A stretch of DNA of 64,000 bases from Sphagnum compactum (lineage: Eukaryota; Bryophyta; Sphagnopsida; Sphagnales): the NCBI GenBank assembly GCA_965153455.1, contig OZ234502.1, positions 1,529,267 through 1,593,266 of the forward strand. The letters run 5' to 3'. The notes below the pieces were generated by a model that worked only from the letters and a program-made list of their open reading frames with translations, was not told where the DNA came from and did no database searches. The translations under genes were made by a program, and so were the position numbers. Of this stretch, positions 10,832-23,794 are shown one piece after another (position 1 is the first letter of the stretch; each line of letters begins with the position of its first letter).

Positions 10832-11078
10832 GGGTGAAAATCTTTTAAGGTGTATCACATAAGACAAAAAAAGCCTAATTTTTACTGTAGTCCTTTTTTA
10901 CCCTACATTTTAATCCCCATAAAAAATAATGAAGGACTATATTTTATACTATTATAATTTTAGATTCCATCATAATCATCCATAAATGTTTTTTACATGG
11001 TAAAAAAGGACTAGGTAAAATATACAAAAAATGTGACATTGTGATAAGATTTTGGTACACCTTAAAAAATTTGCACCC
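10832..11078 (+). mobile_element. MITE family M1, copy A (inside the LINE relic)
   Basis: Inverted termini GGGTGAAAATCTTTTAAGG (left) and CCTTAAAAAATTTGCACCC (right), 247 bp. A 4-base flank ATCA occurs on both sides (10828-10831 and 11079-11082). Removing the element and one flank restores the LINE reading F-L-I-A-C across the junction, which proves insertion. Related copies: 14300-14569, 36621-36810, 47738-48011. Confidence 0.8.
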
Positions 11079-11270
11079 ATCAGGAATGAATCAAAACGAG
11101 AATGAAAACACCCATACGTTTCAATAACAAGGGGAATGAAGTCCTAATGCTTATTTGGCATAAGATTGTGTCTTCTCCTAAGCAACCATCGTTGTTGTAT
11201 GACGCACCCCCACACTCCTTGAAAGATTCGAATGTGAGTTCGAAAGTGAAAACAGTGAAAAAAAAAGGAG

Positions 11271-12017
11271 TTAAGCTACGCTCCTTAACTCGCAACACTT
11301 CGGGGGTAGAGGGGTGTGCTAGAGCTCCAAGATGGGGACTAGGACAAGTGACAAGAGGGTCAATTATTCACAAGGACCTGCACAAACCAAAACACAAGTT
11401 GATTAATGCATAATTGGAACATTTTTGGTGCACGGATGAGCCACGAGCATACACAACTCACAAGACTCACAAGACTCACCATGGCCCAGACTTGAGGGAA
11501 GCCACTACCTTCCCCTTTATAGTATTTTTTATTATTAGCCATGGGGCTACATCCTCCCGACACTTTGGAGGGCCATGACTTCTTTTGCAGACCTTCGATT
11601 GAGATGAAATGAAAAGTTGTAGCTCTCGTCGAGAGCTTTCCAACGATATGTGGCACACCACTTACACGCGCGTATTTCAGAGTGATTCCTGACTTTCAAT
11701 GGTCAGGAATCAAATTGCCATTTTGATTCCCGACCCTTCTTTTGGCATAACCTGTGTTTTAAGTACTCAAATGGGTCATGCGAGCCCATTTTAGACATCT
11801 ACGTTTCAAGAAATTTCCAATGGTATAAGGAATTTTTTAATCCAATGAGTTTTGACCCCCTAAAACATCTCTTTGAAGATTTGGGACTCCATAGGGCTTC
11901 TAATTCCCAAAGTGGGAGTCCATTTGGGAGTGCAAATGTGACTCCCAAGTTGCACTTTCGGCCCGCACCTTTCCATGCCTTTGCTTTGGTTGCGAACCCA
12001 AGGTTAGGGTCGTGACA
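11271..12017 (-). mobile_element. Solo LTR, family L1 copy 1
   Basis: Starts TGTCACGACCCTAACC on the minus strand at 12017 and runs to about 11271. A diverged copy lies at 57421-58243, sharing GGGAAGCCACCACCTTCCCC-like, TATAGTATTTTTT and GAGAGCTTTCCAACGAT blocks. Coding homology on both sides belongs to one LINE relic, so this is a later insertion. No internal retrotransposon domain accompanies it. Confidence 0.65.
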
Positions 12018-12900
12018 CTACATGTGCTATCGTCGTCAATGTTCACTACACCATATCTATGCGAGTCGGATTAGCAATGATAATGTCCATCAAAGTATAG
12101 AAATCATCTCTAGTAATAAAAATATCCACTTGTCAACAAGTGTGGTGAGGGAAAAGGTGGGAAACCTCCCTTTGAACATGTGTTCCGTTTTCCAAAGTAA
12201 TAGCTACAACAGTATCCCGAAATGTGTCATGGGCTATTATACGCTCACTTATATAGGGGCACTGAAACAAATGGGTACCTAGATCATCAGTGGTATGACC
12301 ACACTCACACCGTGAAAGGTGCACACTACAATATGTGGCAAGCCAAAACAAGTACATAGTGTTGTAAGAAAGTGGGTCGATGATAAACAAAATGTTGGTG
12401 TGGTAGGACGAGCTAATAACCAAGCGCCTACCCTTGGACTCGCACATGAACGGAAATGTGATCGCGTGTCTACTAAAAAGGAAACAAACTCCTAGTCGTG
12501 TAAGCAATCTGCCAAAAAAGCCTGCAATTAAAGGTAAGACTAAACCACCACATTCTCAAAGGGTGGGACATGAGAGTGGACACCTTAGGGTAACATGGCT
12601 CGGACATCTTGTAGTGCCATCTGGAACGAGGAAATATTGGTCTTAACATGTGTTATTGCATCAAAAAAATAAAGTGATCATCTTGTTGGAAACGAGTGAC
12701 AAGTGTAAGAACGATTAGTGCCCAACATCCCAAAAATGCAGGGGCAACAGTCCGAACCTCAAAAGGGAGGCCAAACCTACCCAAAGAAGTAAGAAGAGTG
12801 GCCTAACTATGAGTTAGATGACCGATAGAACAATCAAAAGATCTCGCACCTAGTATCTTGCCCACAAAGTATTTCCTTGGGTGGACTAGCACATGGACAA

Positions 12901-14299
12901 AAACATCCTTGGGCGGTATCATTAGGAACTAGCTTAAGGAGTGGTTAAGGAAACAAAAATGAACATTCTATTTTTAGGTTTTGGGACCTCATAAAACTAA
13001 TGTTGGTAGGCTTTTTCTTTTTCTTCGATAATTTACAAGTCAATGTATTTAAAATTTTAACTTTTGGAAACCATTTTACTCTTTTTGTGCTCATTTTTCA
13101 TTTGTTGGTAGATGAAAGCATGAAAAAGGAACCAAGTTAAAGTCCTCTCCAAGGACTGTATTTTCCATGTGGCAATTTTCTATTGATTATATACTACATT
13201 TTTCACACAAGTTTTTAAACTAAATATCAAATTTGAGGCCAAATTTATGATATATAACATGAAAAAGAATTAATTGTTTTTACATCAAGCCTTACATTAT
13301 AATCAAATTTATAACATTATTTTGAACCATGATTACAAATTCAAGACTATAATAGTGTTTAAGGACGTTCGAGTATCAAAACCAAACAAAGTATATACAT
13401 GTATTTTTATTTTTAAAATGTTTTGAACACATGGATCCCTTCTTATGGAATATACTAAAGTTCACAAAAAGATTAAAACGATTGGTGAACATTTGATAAG
13501 GAAAAAAAACTTTTGATACAAAAAAATCACTTGTCAACATGCTTTTCTTGAGTGTTTCAAACATATAAAAAGATTTTTGAAACATCCTGAATTTTCATGA
13601 AAATTTTGTAATTACAACTTTGACAACTGTATAAGAAATTATTTCAAAAATAAAATAAACTTTTGATATATGTTCTCATGATGATTTTTCAAATCTTCAA
13701 AAAACGGGTTTTGAAAACTATCCACAAATTGATTGGCTTTTTTTTTCCTACTTTCACCTTGCCACAAGGTTTGTGAGTTTTTTTTAACCCTGTGTTAATG
13801 GGATTTTTACATTTTTCCCACTAAATGTAGATTTTTAAAATTAATTTTTAATTTTTCCCTTATAAGTGAAATGTGTTTGTATGAACAAATTTACACAACA
13901 GCCTATAGGTTCATTGTTTTACAAATCTTACATGTCAAAACCTATTGTAATCAAAACTTAGAAATGGAAAACTTTATGTTTACTATTCATAGAAAAAATA
14001 GGAATGAAATATGAACAAATAAAAAGATAATCATCATCCATGTTTCTTATAAGTCTATATACAAGCTCAAAAATTCAACTATTTTATTCAACCTTTACCT
14101 AGCTAAGTTTAAATAGTAACTAGCCATTCAACCAAAACTAAACAATGAAAAATATAAACTTATTCCACCACTTGTTTTGTCAAACAAAGTTCTTGTCCTA
14201 TACTATTGGTTTGAAATAACATTATAACCATTTTCTACATTTAGTTACTATTACTAAATTTTCTGGTTGACACCTTAATAATTTGTGGATGGTTTAAAA
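12901..14299. other. AT-rich spacer
   Basis: No gene recognised. Poly-A/T-rich low-complexity DNA; the segment near 13400-13750 has the same general style as the inverted arms at 16.5 and 19.9 kb, but I could not align it. Confidence 0.5.
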
Positions 14300-14569
14300 G
14301 GTTTACATTTTTTAAGGTGTATTAGATTTTGGTCACAATATCAATGCGTGTTTTTCACTCCTTTACCTAGTCCTATTTTATCATATCCAAGACACAGAGT
14401 AATATTGATAAAATTTAAAATTTTGATAGTCTAAGATATTATATTACAAAATGTTTGATATTTTTTTATTTGTTAATATTTGTAGGGATCAAAATATTGG
14501 GAAAAAATACTTTGTTCAGGACTAGGTCCTTTTCATTATGAATGGTACACCTTAGAAGATTTTCATTTC
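14300..14569 (-). mobile_element. MITE family M1, copy D
   Basis: Reverse-orientation copy. The plus strand shows TTTTTTAAGGTGTATTA at the left and GGTACACCTTAGAAGATTTTC at the right. The reverse complement aligns internally with copies at 10832 and 47738 (GACTAGGTAAA and TTTTGATCCCTA blocks). Confidence 0.7.
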
Positions 14570-14809
14570 AAAGAATCTTTGAAGCAATGTGATTAAGAGC
14601 CTTCAAGACCAAAAAAACAAAGACCTTTTTTGGCCCCAAAAAAAAAGAAAACCTTGTTTTGCTTTCACAAATGATGGAACTTATATTGGCTTGTACCTCA
14701 AAATGTCCCCATAGCTATGAGCAAAATAGTCTAAATACTTGGGTTGTTTATTCTTTCCCCTAATGGATGCATTTGTGGTTGAACATATTTTTTAAAAATT
14801 GCCTATGGA

Positions 14810-15870
14810 TCCATCATGAATGAAATAAATATGGTGAAATTAACCATGAATAAAGTAAATAAAGCCAAGTTACCAATGAATAAATATTTTATGGCTAAAC
14901 CAACCATGGCCAAACAAGAAATGGCCAAAACTAACCATAAGTAAAATAATTATGGCTAAACTAACCATAAATAAAGTAAATATGGCCAAACTAACTAATG
15001 AATAAATATTTTATGCCTCAACTAAAAATGGTCGAATTAACCATGAGTAAAATAAATATGGCCAAACTAATTTAAAAATAAATATTTATGGTTAAACTAA
15101 CCGTGGCTAAACTAAAAATGCTAAACTAACCATGAAAAATGTTAATATGGCTAATTAACCATGAATAAAGTAAATAAGGCCAAGTTAACCACTGAATAAA
15201 TATTTTATGGCTCAACCAACTATGCACAAAATAATTATGGCTAAAATAATATGAATAAAGTAATTATGGCAAAAATCAAAATGGTTAAAATAATTGTGGC
15301 AAAATTAACCATGGTTAAACTAGAAATGGTTAAACTAACCATGAGTAAATAAATTTGGCTAGACTAACCATGAACAAAATTAATATGCCTAAACTAACTA
15401 ATGAATAAATATTCTATGGCAAAACCAATTATGCAAAAATTATGGCTAAAATAAAAATGAACAAAATAATTATGGCTAAAACTAAGATGGTTAAAATAAT
15501 TATGGCAAAATTAAACATGGATAAACTAGAAATGGTTAAAGTAACCATGAATAAATAAATTTGGTTAAATTAACCACCAATAAAATTAATATGGCTAAAC
15601 TAACTAATGAATAAATATTTTTAAGGGTTTATTAATTATGGTTAAATTTATTAAGGTAAATAATAATATGTTAAAAATATATATAATTAATTTAGTTATG
15701 CTTATAGTAACCATGGCTAAATGCATTATGGCAAAACCAACAATGGCCCAACTAGAAATGGTTAAATTAATTATGTTAAACTAATTATCATGGCTAAACT
15801 TACTAAGGCTAAACCAACTATTATTAAATTGATCATGGTTAGATTAATTATGGTTATTTTTAGGTCTAAT
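14810..15870. repeat. Degenerate array of ATGGCTAAACTAACC-type units
   Basis: About 1 kb built from variants of ATGGCTAAACTAACC and ATGAATAAATATT alternating at roughly 40-50-bp intervals, heavily diverged. No coding capacity. Related arrays lie at 31745-32640 and 33270-33555. Confidence 0.8.
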
Positions 15871-16029
15871 TAGTTTTTTCATAACTAGTTGAGCCATAAT
15901 TAATTTCAAGATAATCAATTTAACCATAATTAGATAATCCATATATATATAATTAGTTTAATCATAATTAATTTGGTCATGATTCATTTAGTTATGATTA
16001 ACTAACTTTTACATTTTTCAACTTTTTTA

Positions 16030-16420
16030 AAATGGTCAAACATAGTCAAAATGTTAAATGTAGTCCTAAAATATCCAATTAGTATTGGAATTTGTAATTG
16101 GCATTTTTGACTAGGTCATTGACCATTTTGACTAGGCTTACTTAGTTAGCCCTATTAATTGAATATAATAGGTGGCCTTATTGACTAGGGCACTTGCCAA
16201 TTTGACTAGATCGGGTTGTCTTATTAACCAAGCCACTAACCAATTTGATTAGGTGGTATTTTGAAGTCTAATTTGACTAGATGTTCAACTTAACTAATTG
16301 TCAAATCGATCACTCTAGTCAAATTGATTAATAGAAAAATACCCATGTCATTCAAGCCTTTGGCCTCTAGTAAAAAATACATGTCCTCTAATTAAAAAAA
16401 CCATCTAATCAACTTGGTTA
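16030..16420. repeat. Degenerate GACTAGGTCAATTTGACT-type repeat
   Basis: Repeated short words (TTGACTAG, CAATTTGAC, GACCATTTTGAC) without a fixed period. The same words recur at 18430-18650, 19350-19480, 31385-31505 and 33730-33950, always near TACC-type arrays. Confidence 0.6.
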
Positions 16421-18660
16421 GTTTGAAAACATAGGAATTTTATTAGTGTTCTGTTAAAGCCACATTTTCAAATTTCATAATTTTTAGGGGCAAAAACACG
16501 TTTGAACCAAATGTGTTCAAATCAGTTTTTTTTTTAAATCATTAATTTAATTCCTTTTTCCCTTCTGATCATAAATGTTAAAATCTTCTTCAATTTGCAA
16601 AAGGAATTATGCACATTTGGTAGAAAAAAAGATATTTGAAAAAAATAAAAACTATCCATTATGAAGGTTTAAATGTTCTGAACATGTAAAAACATTTTTT
16701 ATTTGTGTCAAGCTTTGAGAAACTTTGCAATTCATGGAAAATATTCCAAAAACATTTATGACAATCCAAACTATTATGCTTCCTTTGTGATATTTCAAAC
16801 ATCCAAAAATGCAATTTTTAAAAAATGTCCACTCACTTGAGTGATTCCTTTGACTATGTTTTTACCTTATGGTAGAATAATTTTTGTTTTGTTTGGGTTG
16901 TATGGGTAATTATTTGAGTTTCAAACCTAGTTGGTAAATTTTGTAGGTTTAAATTTGAATTTGAAACCCATGGGGGACAGTTAGTGTAAAGTTTGGGATC
17001 TACGTGTGTCGAATGACCATTTTTAGGGGGGTATTAGATAATTGTCTAACCTATTTTTTATCACCCTATTATTATTTGATTTTCTAATATGTACATATTA
17101 AAACCACCTTATATTAATTATAATCCATTATTTCAAATTATTACATACCCTATTTTATAATTAAATTGATTATTTGAATAAATGCACCCTATTTTTTAAC
17201 TAATTAACTTATATTTTTACCCAACAACCAATATATTGCACCTTATATTCTTACTCACCTATTTTCTATTTGTTTTTACTATTGTCCCTTGCGAGATTTG
17301 AAATCCATTGGGTAGGTCTACAATTCAATCGTGCGATCTTAAATGGCCTCTTTTAGTTTTGTTGTTATGAAATAAAGTATGTGGATTCAAGTTTGAAAAA
17401 TGATGTGGAAATTCAATGACCAATTCATGAAGTCCAAATTAGTTTTATGGAAATTCAATGAACAAGTTCATGAAATCCAGAAAATGGTTAGAAATCCAAT
17501 GACCAATTTGTCCACATCAAGAGATTATTTTGAAAATCCAAAGATCAAATTGTCCAAATCTAAATATTTTTTTCAATTTCCAAAAACCAAATCATCAAAA
17601 TCTAGAAATTGTTTGGAAAATTTAAGGTTTAATTTGTGTAGGGCAAGGTTGTTAGAAATGACAAAATACACCCATTTTATGTTTGTTGTCCCATTAGTGT
17701 CTATTTGGATGTGTTAGTTTCATTCATTACATTAAATGCAGACAAATTTTTCTTTCACTTAATCTACCTTTAAATGCCTAGCAACCAAATTTAACGAATT
17801 TAGTCGACATAGTTTTCATAACCAAATATATTCAGTTGTTATAGTGTTGGCGATTGAAATTGGTTGGTCACAATTTCAATTGTTAGAATTGTGGTGACCA
17901 AAACATTGGCAACTAAATAGTTTCAATTACCAAAATTGTGATTGAACAATTTTGGTTATCAATTCTATGGTGACTAGTTTTAAAGTCTAAATTAAAACAC
18001 CCAAGGTACAATTTCAATTTTATTTGCCACTTGTGGGGGAATTATCTTTTGACCATTACATGATGTGGTTGTATTAATCCCTAATGGACCACCAAAAAAC
18101 TTGGCAAGTTGAAATGTCGAACTTTTCAATGGAAGGAGAATTTGCATCGATATCTCAAGTGGAAGGGGTTCAAATTTGCACCCTAACTACAAATAACATA
18201 AAAGGTCCTAATAGACCCACAAATCATGATGCTCGAACCTTTTGACAAGTTTCATCACAAGAAGGATTAAACTTAACAAAAAAAACTTGTTGGACAAGTT
18301 TAAGTGGGCAACTATTTTTTATGAAATGAACATCCCTTTTAATGTTGCATGACACCTAATGTTCTTAGAAGCTATGAAAACAACCTCAAAATCTTGAACC
18401 TACACTGTTACAAATCATGGTTTTTCAAAAGATTTAAATTAACTAAAATGTCCACATTGACCAAAAGGATGTCCACTTTGACAAAGGGCATGGGCATAAA
18501 AACACATGGTTCTTTTGGTTGGTTTTTTTACTAAAGTGACCATTTTGACCAAATTTGAAATCGTACATTTAGTCAAAAGGGACAAATTTTTAAAATGATC
18601 CATCAAGATGCCCATGACTTAGTCAAATTGGCCATATTAATTTAGTTAGTTAGCCTATTT

Positions 18661-18970
18661 GTTATGCTTACTAGACTACCCACCTACTTACTTACCTAGC
18701 ATATACCTACCTACGTCCTTCATACCTACTAACCAAAATATGTCTTACCTACCTACTATCTACCTAACTACCTACCTATTAGCTACCTACTTATCATCTA
18801 CCTACCTACTTACCTATTTATCTACCTACATACTTATATATACCTACCTACCTACCTATTATCTACTTACATACCTACTTATATTTTACATAAGTAGGTA
18901 TGTACATCAAAAAATAAGTAGGTAGGCATGTGTACCTATTATCTACCTAGTTAAGTACCTATTTACCTAC
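18661..18970. repeat. TACC/TACT tetranucleotide-like array
   Basis: A run of CTACCTACCTACTTA-type words. Translation gives a meaningless Tyr-Leu-Pro-Thr repeat. Reverse-complement GGTAGGTAGG words appear nearby at 19220-19265. Confidence 0.85.
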
Positions 18971-19079
18971 TTATGAAAAAATTTGAAATTCAAATGTCAT
19001 TATACACATTGATAAAAAAATTCATTGAAATTCAAGGAAATATATTAAATGCATTTGGTAGCATATTGTTTTACAAAGT

Positions 19080-19145
19080 GATGTGGTGGTTTGATGGCCA
19101 AGACCAATGGTGTGGAACCAAGGAGACCAAGGTTCAACCCCCCTT
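19080..19145 (+). other. tRNA-like or SINE-head relic
   Basis: GGTGGTTTGATGGCCAAGACC followed 40 bases on by GGTTCAACCC resembles the A and B boxes of a tRNA-derived sequence. No full cloverleaf can be drawn and no A-rich tail is evident. A functional tRNA is unlikely. Confidence 0.3.
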
Positions 19146-20228
19146 ACCAACATATATCATGTGGAGTATGTATATTCATATATATATTTTGTACATGTGT
19201 GAATGTATAGTATTTAGGTGGGTTGTGGATAGGTAGGTAGGAGGCCATGGTGGGTGGGTGGGCAGGTACTTATTATGTATTTATTTATTACATTCTTTAT
19301 ATTTAAAAATTGAACTATATTTTAATTTTATTTTTTTGACTACCCAATTTTTTGTCCAATTTGATTAGTCAAAAAGACCATTTTATGGTCAGTCAAAAAA
19401 ACCACTAGTCAAGTTGGACATGTTCAAATCAACTTGTCTAGTATGACTAAACTTGTCAAATTGACCAAATGTCAAAATGACTAGTTTTTGGTTTAGTTTC
19501 CCAATCAAATAAACCATGAGTTGTAGTAGTGCTACTATAAGCCCCCATGCATGCTACCATGAATTACGCACAAATTTGTTGAAGCAATCCAAGGTTGACA
19601 TGTCCAAACTTGTTGATGAAAGGATGTGGAATTCCATTCACAAGTGTGGAACAAATGTCTCCTTATTACTATCCTATGGTTTTCATTGTCCATCGTATTG
19701 CCCTATAAATAATATTTAGCTACAATGTTAATCTATTGAGTGTTGGGATCCTTTAAATCTATGTGAAATCTAATAAAATTGGGATCTTCCAAATTCACTT
19801 AGGGTCATTAATAATATGGTTGGGGGGTAGAAACATAGTCAAAAGAGTCACCCAAGTGAGTGGACACTCCTTAAAACTGTATGAAGATCACAAGTGAAGC
19901 ATAATAGTTTGGATTATCATAAATTTTTTTGGAATATTTTCCATTAATTGCAAGTTTACATGCTCAAAGTTTGACACAAATTTTTCAAAAAATTGCATGT
20001 TCGAAGCACTCAAACCTCAAAAGTGGATAGTCCTTGTTTTTCATACATCCTTTTTTCCTACCAAATGTGCACCTTTTGAAAATTGGAGAGGATTTTAACA
20101 TTGATGATTAGAAAGCAAAAGGACTTGAACTAATGAAAATTGTTTTAGTAATCGATTTGAGCACATTTGGTTCAAAAATGCTTTTGACCCTAAAAATTAT
20201 GAATTTTGAAAATGTGCCTTTAACAAAA

Positions 20229-22740
20229 GTTGTTCATGTTTATGTGATAAAAGGGATGAATGCAAAATATACATGATATAAAATCAATTTTTAGTCAAAA
20301 TGTATTTATATCTAAAATGCAATGTTAATAAAGGGGGTGACCCCAAATATAAATTTTTAAGTTATAAACTAACACAAAAATGACACATGTCATGTGTAGT
20401 CCTTGGAAAATGACTTTTACCTTGACACCCCTAGCTCTTTGACCATGTTTCACCCTGGGGTCTTCCATAGGTTCAATAATGAAGTCGATCACACATTGTT
20501 TTCACAAATGGCATCATGAACTTCACCACCTTTCAAAAGGGTCCCACTTTTTTCCACATGTGTAGCACCGATTATTGGAAGTAAATAAAATCTTCACATG
20601 TTAGAAAAGAAATTATTGACAATGAAAAAAATGGGGGTTTTATATTAAACCACCCACTTGAAATGAATCAAGCTTGGACCCAAGCCAATTTTGATTGCCC
20701 TCAATCCCCTACATGCATAGGTTTTGTCACCAGGCCTAAATGATTGGCCATGATTGAATGGTAATTGAAACAATTAGGCCTGAGGAATGTTATCAAAAGA
20801 GACCATAAATTATTTATAATTAGTTCATAATGAATTATCAAAAGTGATGTGTTTTGGACTTTTTGATTTAATAAAATGACGTCTTGCCAAGGAATCGTGA
20901 TGTCATGTGTGATTATTTCTGAAATTTGAGTAATATTAGGATTTTATTGAACATAATTAGAATTTCTCAAAAGTTGATTCATTTGCATTGATATTATGAT
21001 TCTCTTTATGCACATGTTAAGGAAAAAAACAATAACATACATCCCATCATTTCAGGTCTACAAACTATTTCTTGCCCATATTTTGACATGTTGGAAGATC
21101 CACATGTCCATCTCAAGATACTAAACGCTTTGATAAAAAGTCATACACATCAGATAATGGATCAGAATCCATAAATATTCTTTTGAAGCAATATTTTTGA
21201 TGCAAATGCAGCCTTCTACATTTTTCTAAACAACCTTTTGGTAAAATTTAGCCAAAATATAAGAAATTTGGTTGAATTTATATTTGAAACCAAAATTTTC
21301 TTCAATTTTCATAACTTTTTAATCTAAAAAAACAAATTTTCGCCCTCAATTTCAATCACTATAATTTAGGCATTGGTTCTCGTGTGGTGACTAAAATCTC
21401 CAACAACTGAAATAGGTTCAATTGTCAATTGGTTATGTTGACCAAAATAGTTTCGGTCATTAGGTGCCTATGGTGATCGAAATTATTTTGATCACTAGGT
21501 GCCTATGACAACTGAAACAATTACAATTGCTGATGCCTATGGTGACTTTGTTGGGTGCCTATGGCAATTGAATGTCTTTTTGGTCGCATAGTGTTTAGGC
21601 TGACCAAACAACATGAATTTTAGTCTCATTAAACCCCATCCTAGGCAGCCCAATATGGGCACTGACCTATGTTGACCTTACATTTGCATATGTTGACCTA
21701 TTTTAACATGACATTAAGTAATGTAACATCCAAAAGGATGCATCGCATCTTGACGAACACCTAGACATTGCAATAACCATGGTGTAGGGGTTTGAATGTG
21801 TATGGCTTTTGTGCATGATTGAAGGGATGGTAAACCTCATGACAATCACAAAGGTCATGGAGAGTGAAAATTAGATAAAACACAATAATCTAAAATTGTT
21901 ATATTATAAAAGACAAAGGCAATTAGGAAAAAGAAAGTCTTCGGGGATGATGGAATCTTTCCACTTTAACACCATGGTCACATCAAGTATACGTTGCATT
22001 TTGCAACATACGGAAAATCACTCAATTGATCATTAATGTTGTGTGAAGATTAATGTATGTTGATTACCAAAAGTTTTATTTAAATTATGTGTTTGCAGAA
22101 AGACATGGAAAGATTACTTATATGATACCTTGAATGAAATGAAAACAAGGAATTTAATGAATAGGGTTCAAACCAAACAACAGTTTAGTGTGATGAAATG
22201 TTGGAACATCTGAAGGTTATAGATGGAGATGTTTCAAGAAATGTTTTAAAAAGATGCCAAAGTATGATAGATGGTGTACCCATATTCCACTTTAAAACAC
22301 ATATTTTTACTTCTATCTCCCTTAAGCCTAAAGGTTCCAAACCTAACCTCTTTGCATTCATAGACTTTAGACCATTTGCAAGTGATGGTGACTGAGGTAA
22401 TGATGTTGTATAGCCAATCGAAGAACATGACAACAATGGCATGTTGCTTTGCACCTCAGTCCCAAGATGTTTTATTGGTAGGTAAGATGGAAATTAACAA
22501 TCAATAGAAAAAGAAGTTCAAAATCAACAACTCGAAGGTGGCTAGAAGTTTAAGCATTATAAGGAGGAGTTTGTATTAGAACTTAAAATAGTTTTTAACT
22601 TGTAACTACAAAAAAATGGACCTAAAAGAACAATTTTCCTAAAGTTAATTCATCACGATCCTTAGTCCATTGTTGTGTTTCTTAATCTTAACTACATATC
22701 TTGATTTTTATCTCCACTATTTTACACAAGCACAAACCAT
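20229..22740. other. AT-rich spacer
   Basis: No gene recognised. Around 21380-21600 the words GACTGAAATAGG, GTGCCTATGG and GGTGACC recur irregularly, another degenerate low-complexity patch. Confidence 0.5.
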
Positions 22741-23105
22741 GACTTTAACCCATAAACCCAAAACCCTAACCTTAAACCCTAAAAATTAGATCATACATGA
22801 GAAAACTTAACCTTTGAACCTAAGCCATAAAACCCTTTTTCTTAAACCCTAAAAACAAAACATTCAAACCCACATAAAACCTACCTTAACCTTAAACCCT
22901 AAAATGCCAAACCTAACCTTAAAAGTTAACCCTAAAACCTCGTGTCCCAAACCTAAATGTAAACCTCAAAAACCGAACTCCAAACCCTTAGAAATCAGCC
23001 TTTAAAAGGCCCAAACGTAAACCCTAAAAATTAAACCTTAAACCTCAACTTTAAAACCCTAATATTTAGATCCTAAAGTTTAAAACCCAAGAAACCAAAC
23101 CCTAA
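22741..23105. repeat. Degenerate telomere-like (CCCTAAA) interstitial block
   Basis: Repeated AAACCCTAAAA, CCTTAAACCCTAA and ACCCTAAAACC words over about 360 bp, matching the plant telomere unit TTTAGGG read on the other strand, but diverged and irregular. Ordinary repeats continue on both sides, so this is interstitial. Confidence 0.65.
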
Positions 23106-23310
23106 AAGTATAACGAATAACCATAACAATAACCATATAACCGATAGCCAGGAAGCAATAAGCAAAATGCATAGCCAATACCATAGCCATGTAACCATCT
23201 AACCAATACACAATAGCCATATAGCCAATATCCATATGGCAAACTCTTGTAGCCCATAGCCCCTAGTCCAGATAGCCCATAGCATAGCTCCTTGGTGGGC
23301 AGCCCATGGT
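23106..23310. repeat. ATAGCCATA-type low-complexity repeat
   Basis: Variants of ATAACCATA, ATAGCCAAT and ATAGCCCAT. The minus-strand open frame is a Gly-Tyr repeat produced by the simple sequence, not a gene. Confidence 0.75.
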
Positions 23311-23794
23311 TGATAAAAAAAATGTTGTGCTTGGTTTGGGAAGCCCATGTTGGGTTTCCCCATTTTGGTGCCTTATTTGGACACTTTATGGAGATGTGTG
23401 CATAAAATGAAAATGAAAGGAATTGCCAAACATGTGCAAACATATGTTTATGCCAGCGCCCTCCAGCTGGTTATCTTGTCCATAGTTCCTACTAGTTTGA
23501 CCTGTGCCCTTGGCCCCAGTGTTACCACGTCCTCAACTGATTTTTCGTTCCAAAGCCTGGGTTTTTGGGACTTATTTGAAATTTCAGCGGCAGAAATCAC
23601 TTAAAAATCAATATCTCCCACATTCTGAATCCAAACCTTACTAAATAAATTTCATTAAATCCTGCTCATCAAGATCTTTCTAACAACACCAAAGGCACAT
23701 TCAAATTCCTCTGAAATTTTCAGCTATGATTTAATTTAAGTTTCAGTGAAGAAATCATTTAATATTCAAGAACTTTTGCACTGCAAATCCAAAC

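Larger units (their letters stand above)
10655..12900 (-). pseudogene. LINE-like reverse transcriptase C-terminal relic, split by two insertions
   Basis: Minus-strand remnant read in pieces. Upstream (12870-12510) are blocks such as HYKMSEPCY and a glycine- and leucine-rich region. At 12507-12133 is a cysteine-histidine motif (CECG, then GTHLFQC) followed by HDTFRDTVVAI and VQREVSHLF. Then comes DIFITRDDF...DIIIANPTRIDMV to 12030. The solo LTR at 11271-12017 interrupts it. Past the LTR, DFIPLVIETYGCFHSRFDSF resumes and ends at 11083. The MITE at 10832-11078 interrupts it again, and LIACA then MLISHY-QRVSIALQH continues to about 10660. The order of blocks matches C-terminal regions of LINE-type reverse transcriptases as I remember them. 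Stops and frame changes show it is dead. The exact LINE clade is not assigned. Confidence 0.65.
16452..20228. mobile_element. Composite unit bounded by ~400-bp inverted repeats
   Basis: Arm 16452-16866 is repeated in inverted orientation at 19830-20228. Exact shared blocks include CCAAACTATTATGCTTC (its reverse complement at 19898) and a GTCCACTCACTTG block at 16827. The 2.96-kb interior holds TACC arrays, GTCAA-type repeats and a tRNA-like fragment. This resembles a foldback-type or long-TIR non-autonomous element, or an inverted duplication. No transposase is visible. Confidence 0.6.

Noticed and set aside
10662-10862. 66-codon plus-strand frame
   Set aside because: Lies antisense to the LINE-like relic and runs into the MITE terminus.
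18659-18925. 88-codon frame with Tyr-Leu-Pro-Thr repeats
   Set aside because: Produced by the TACC tetranucleotide-like array; not a protein gene.
19080-19145. Considered as a functional tRNA gene
   Set aside because: No complete cloverleaf, acceptor stem or anticodon arm could be formed.
22741-23105. CCCTAAA words considered as a chromosome end
   Set aside because: Degenerate, and flanked on both sides by ordinary interspersed sequence.
23102-23443. 113-codon minus-strand frame rich in Gly and Tyr
   Set aside because: The Gly-Tyr pattern is the direct translation of an ATAGCCATA-type simple repeat; no start context or domain.
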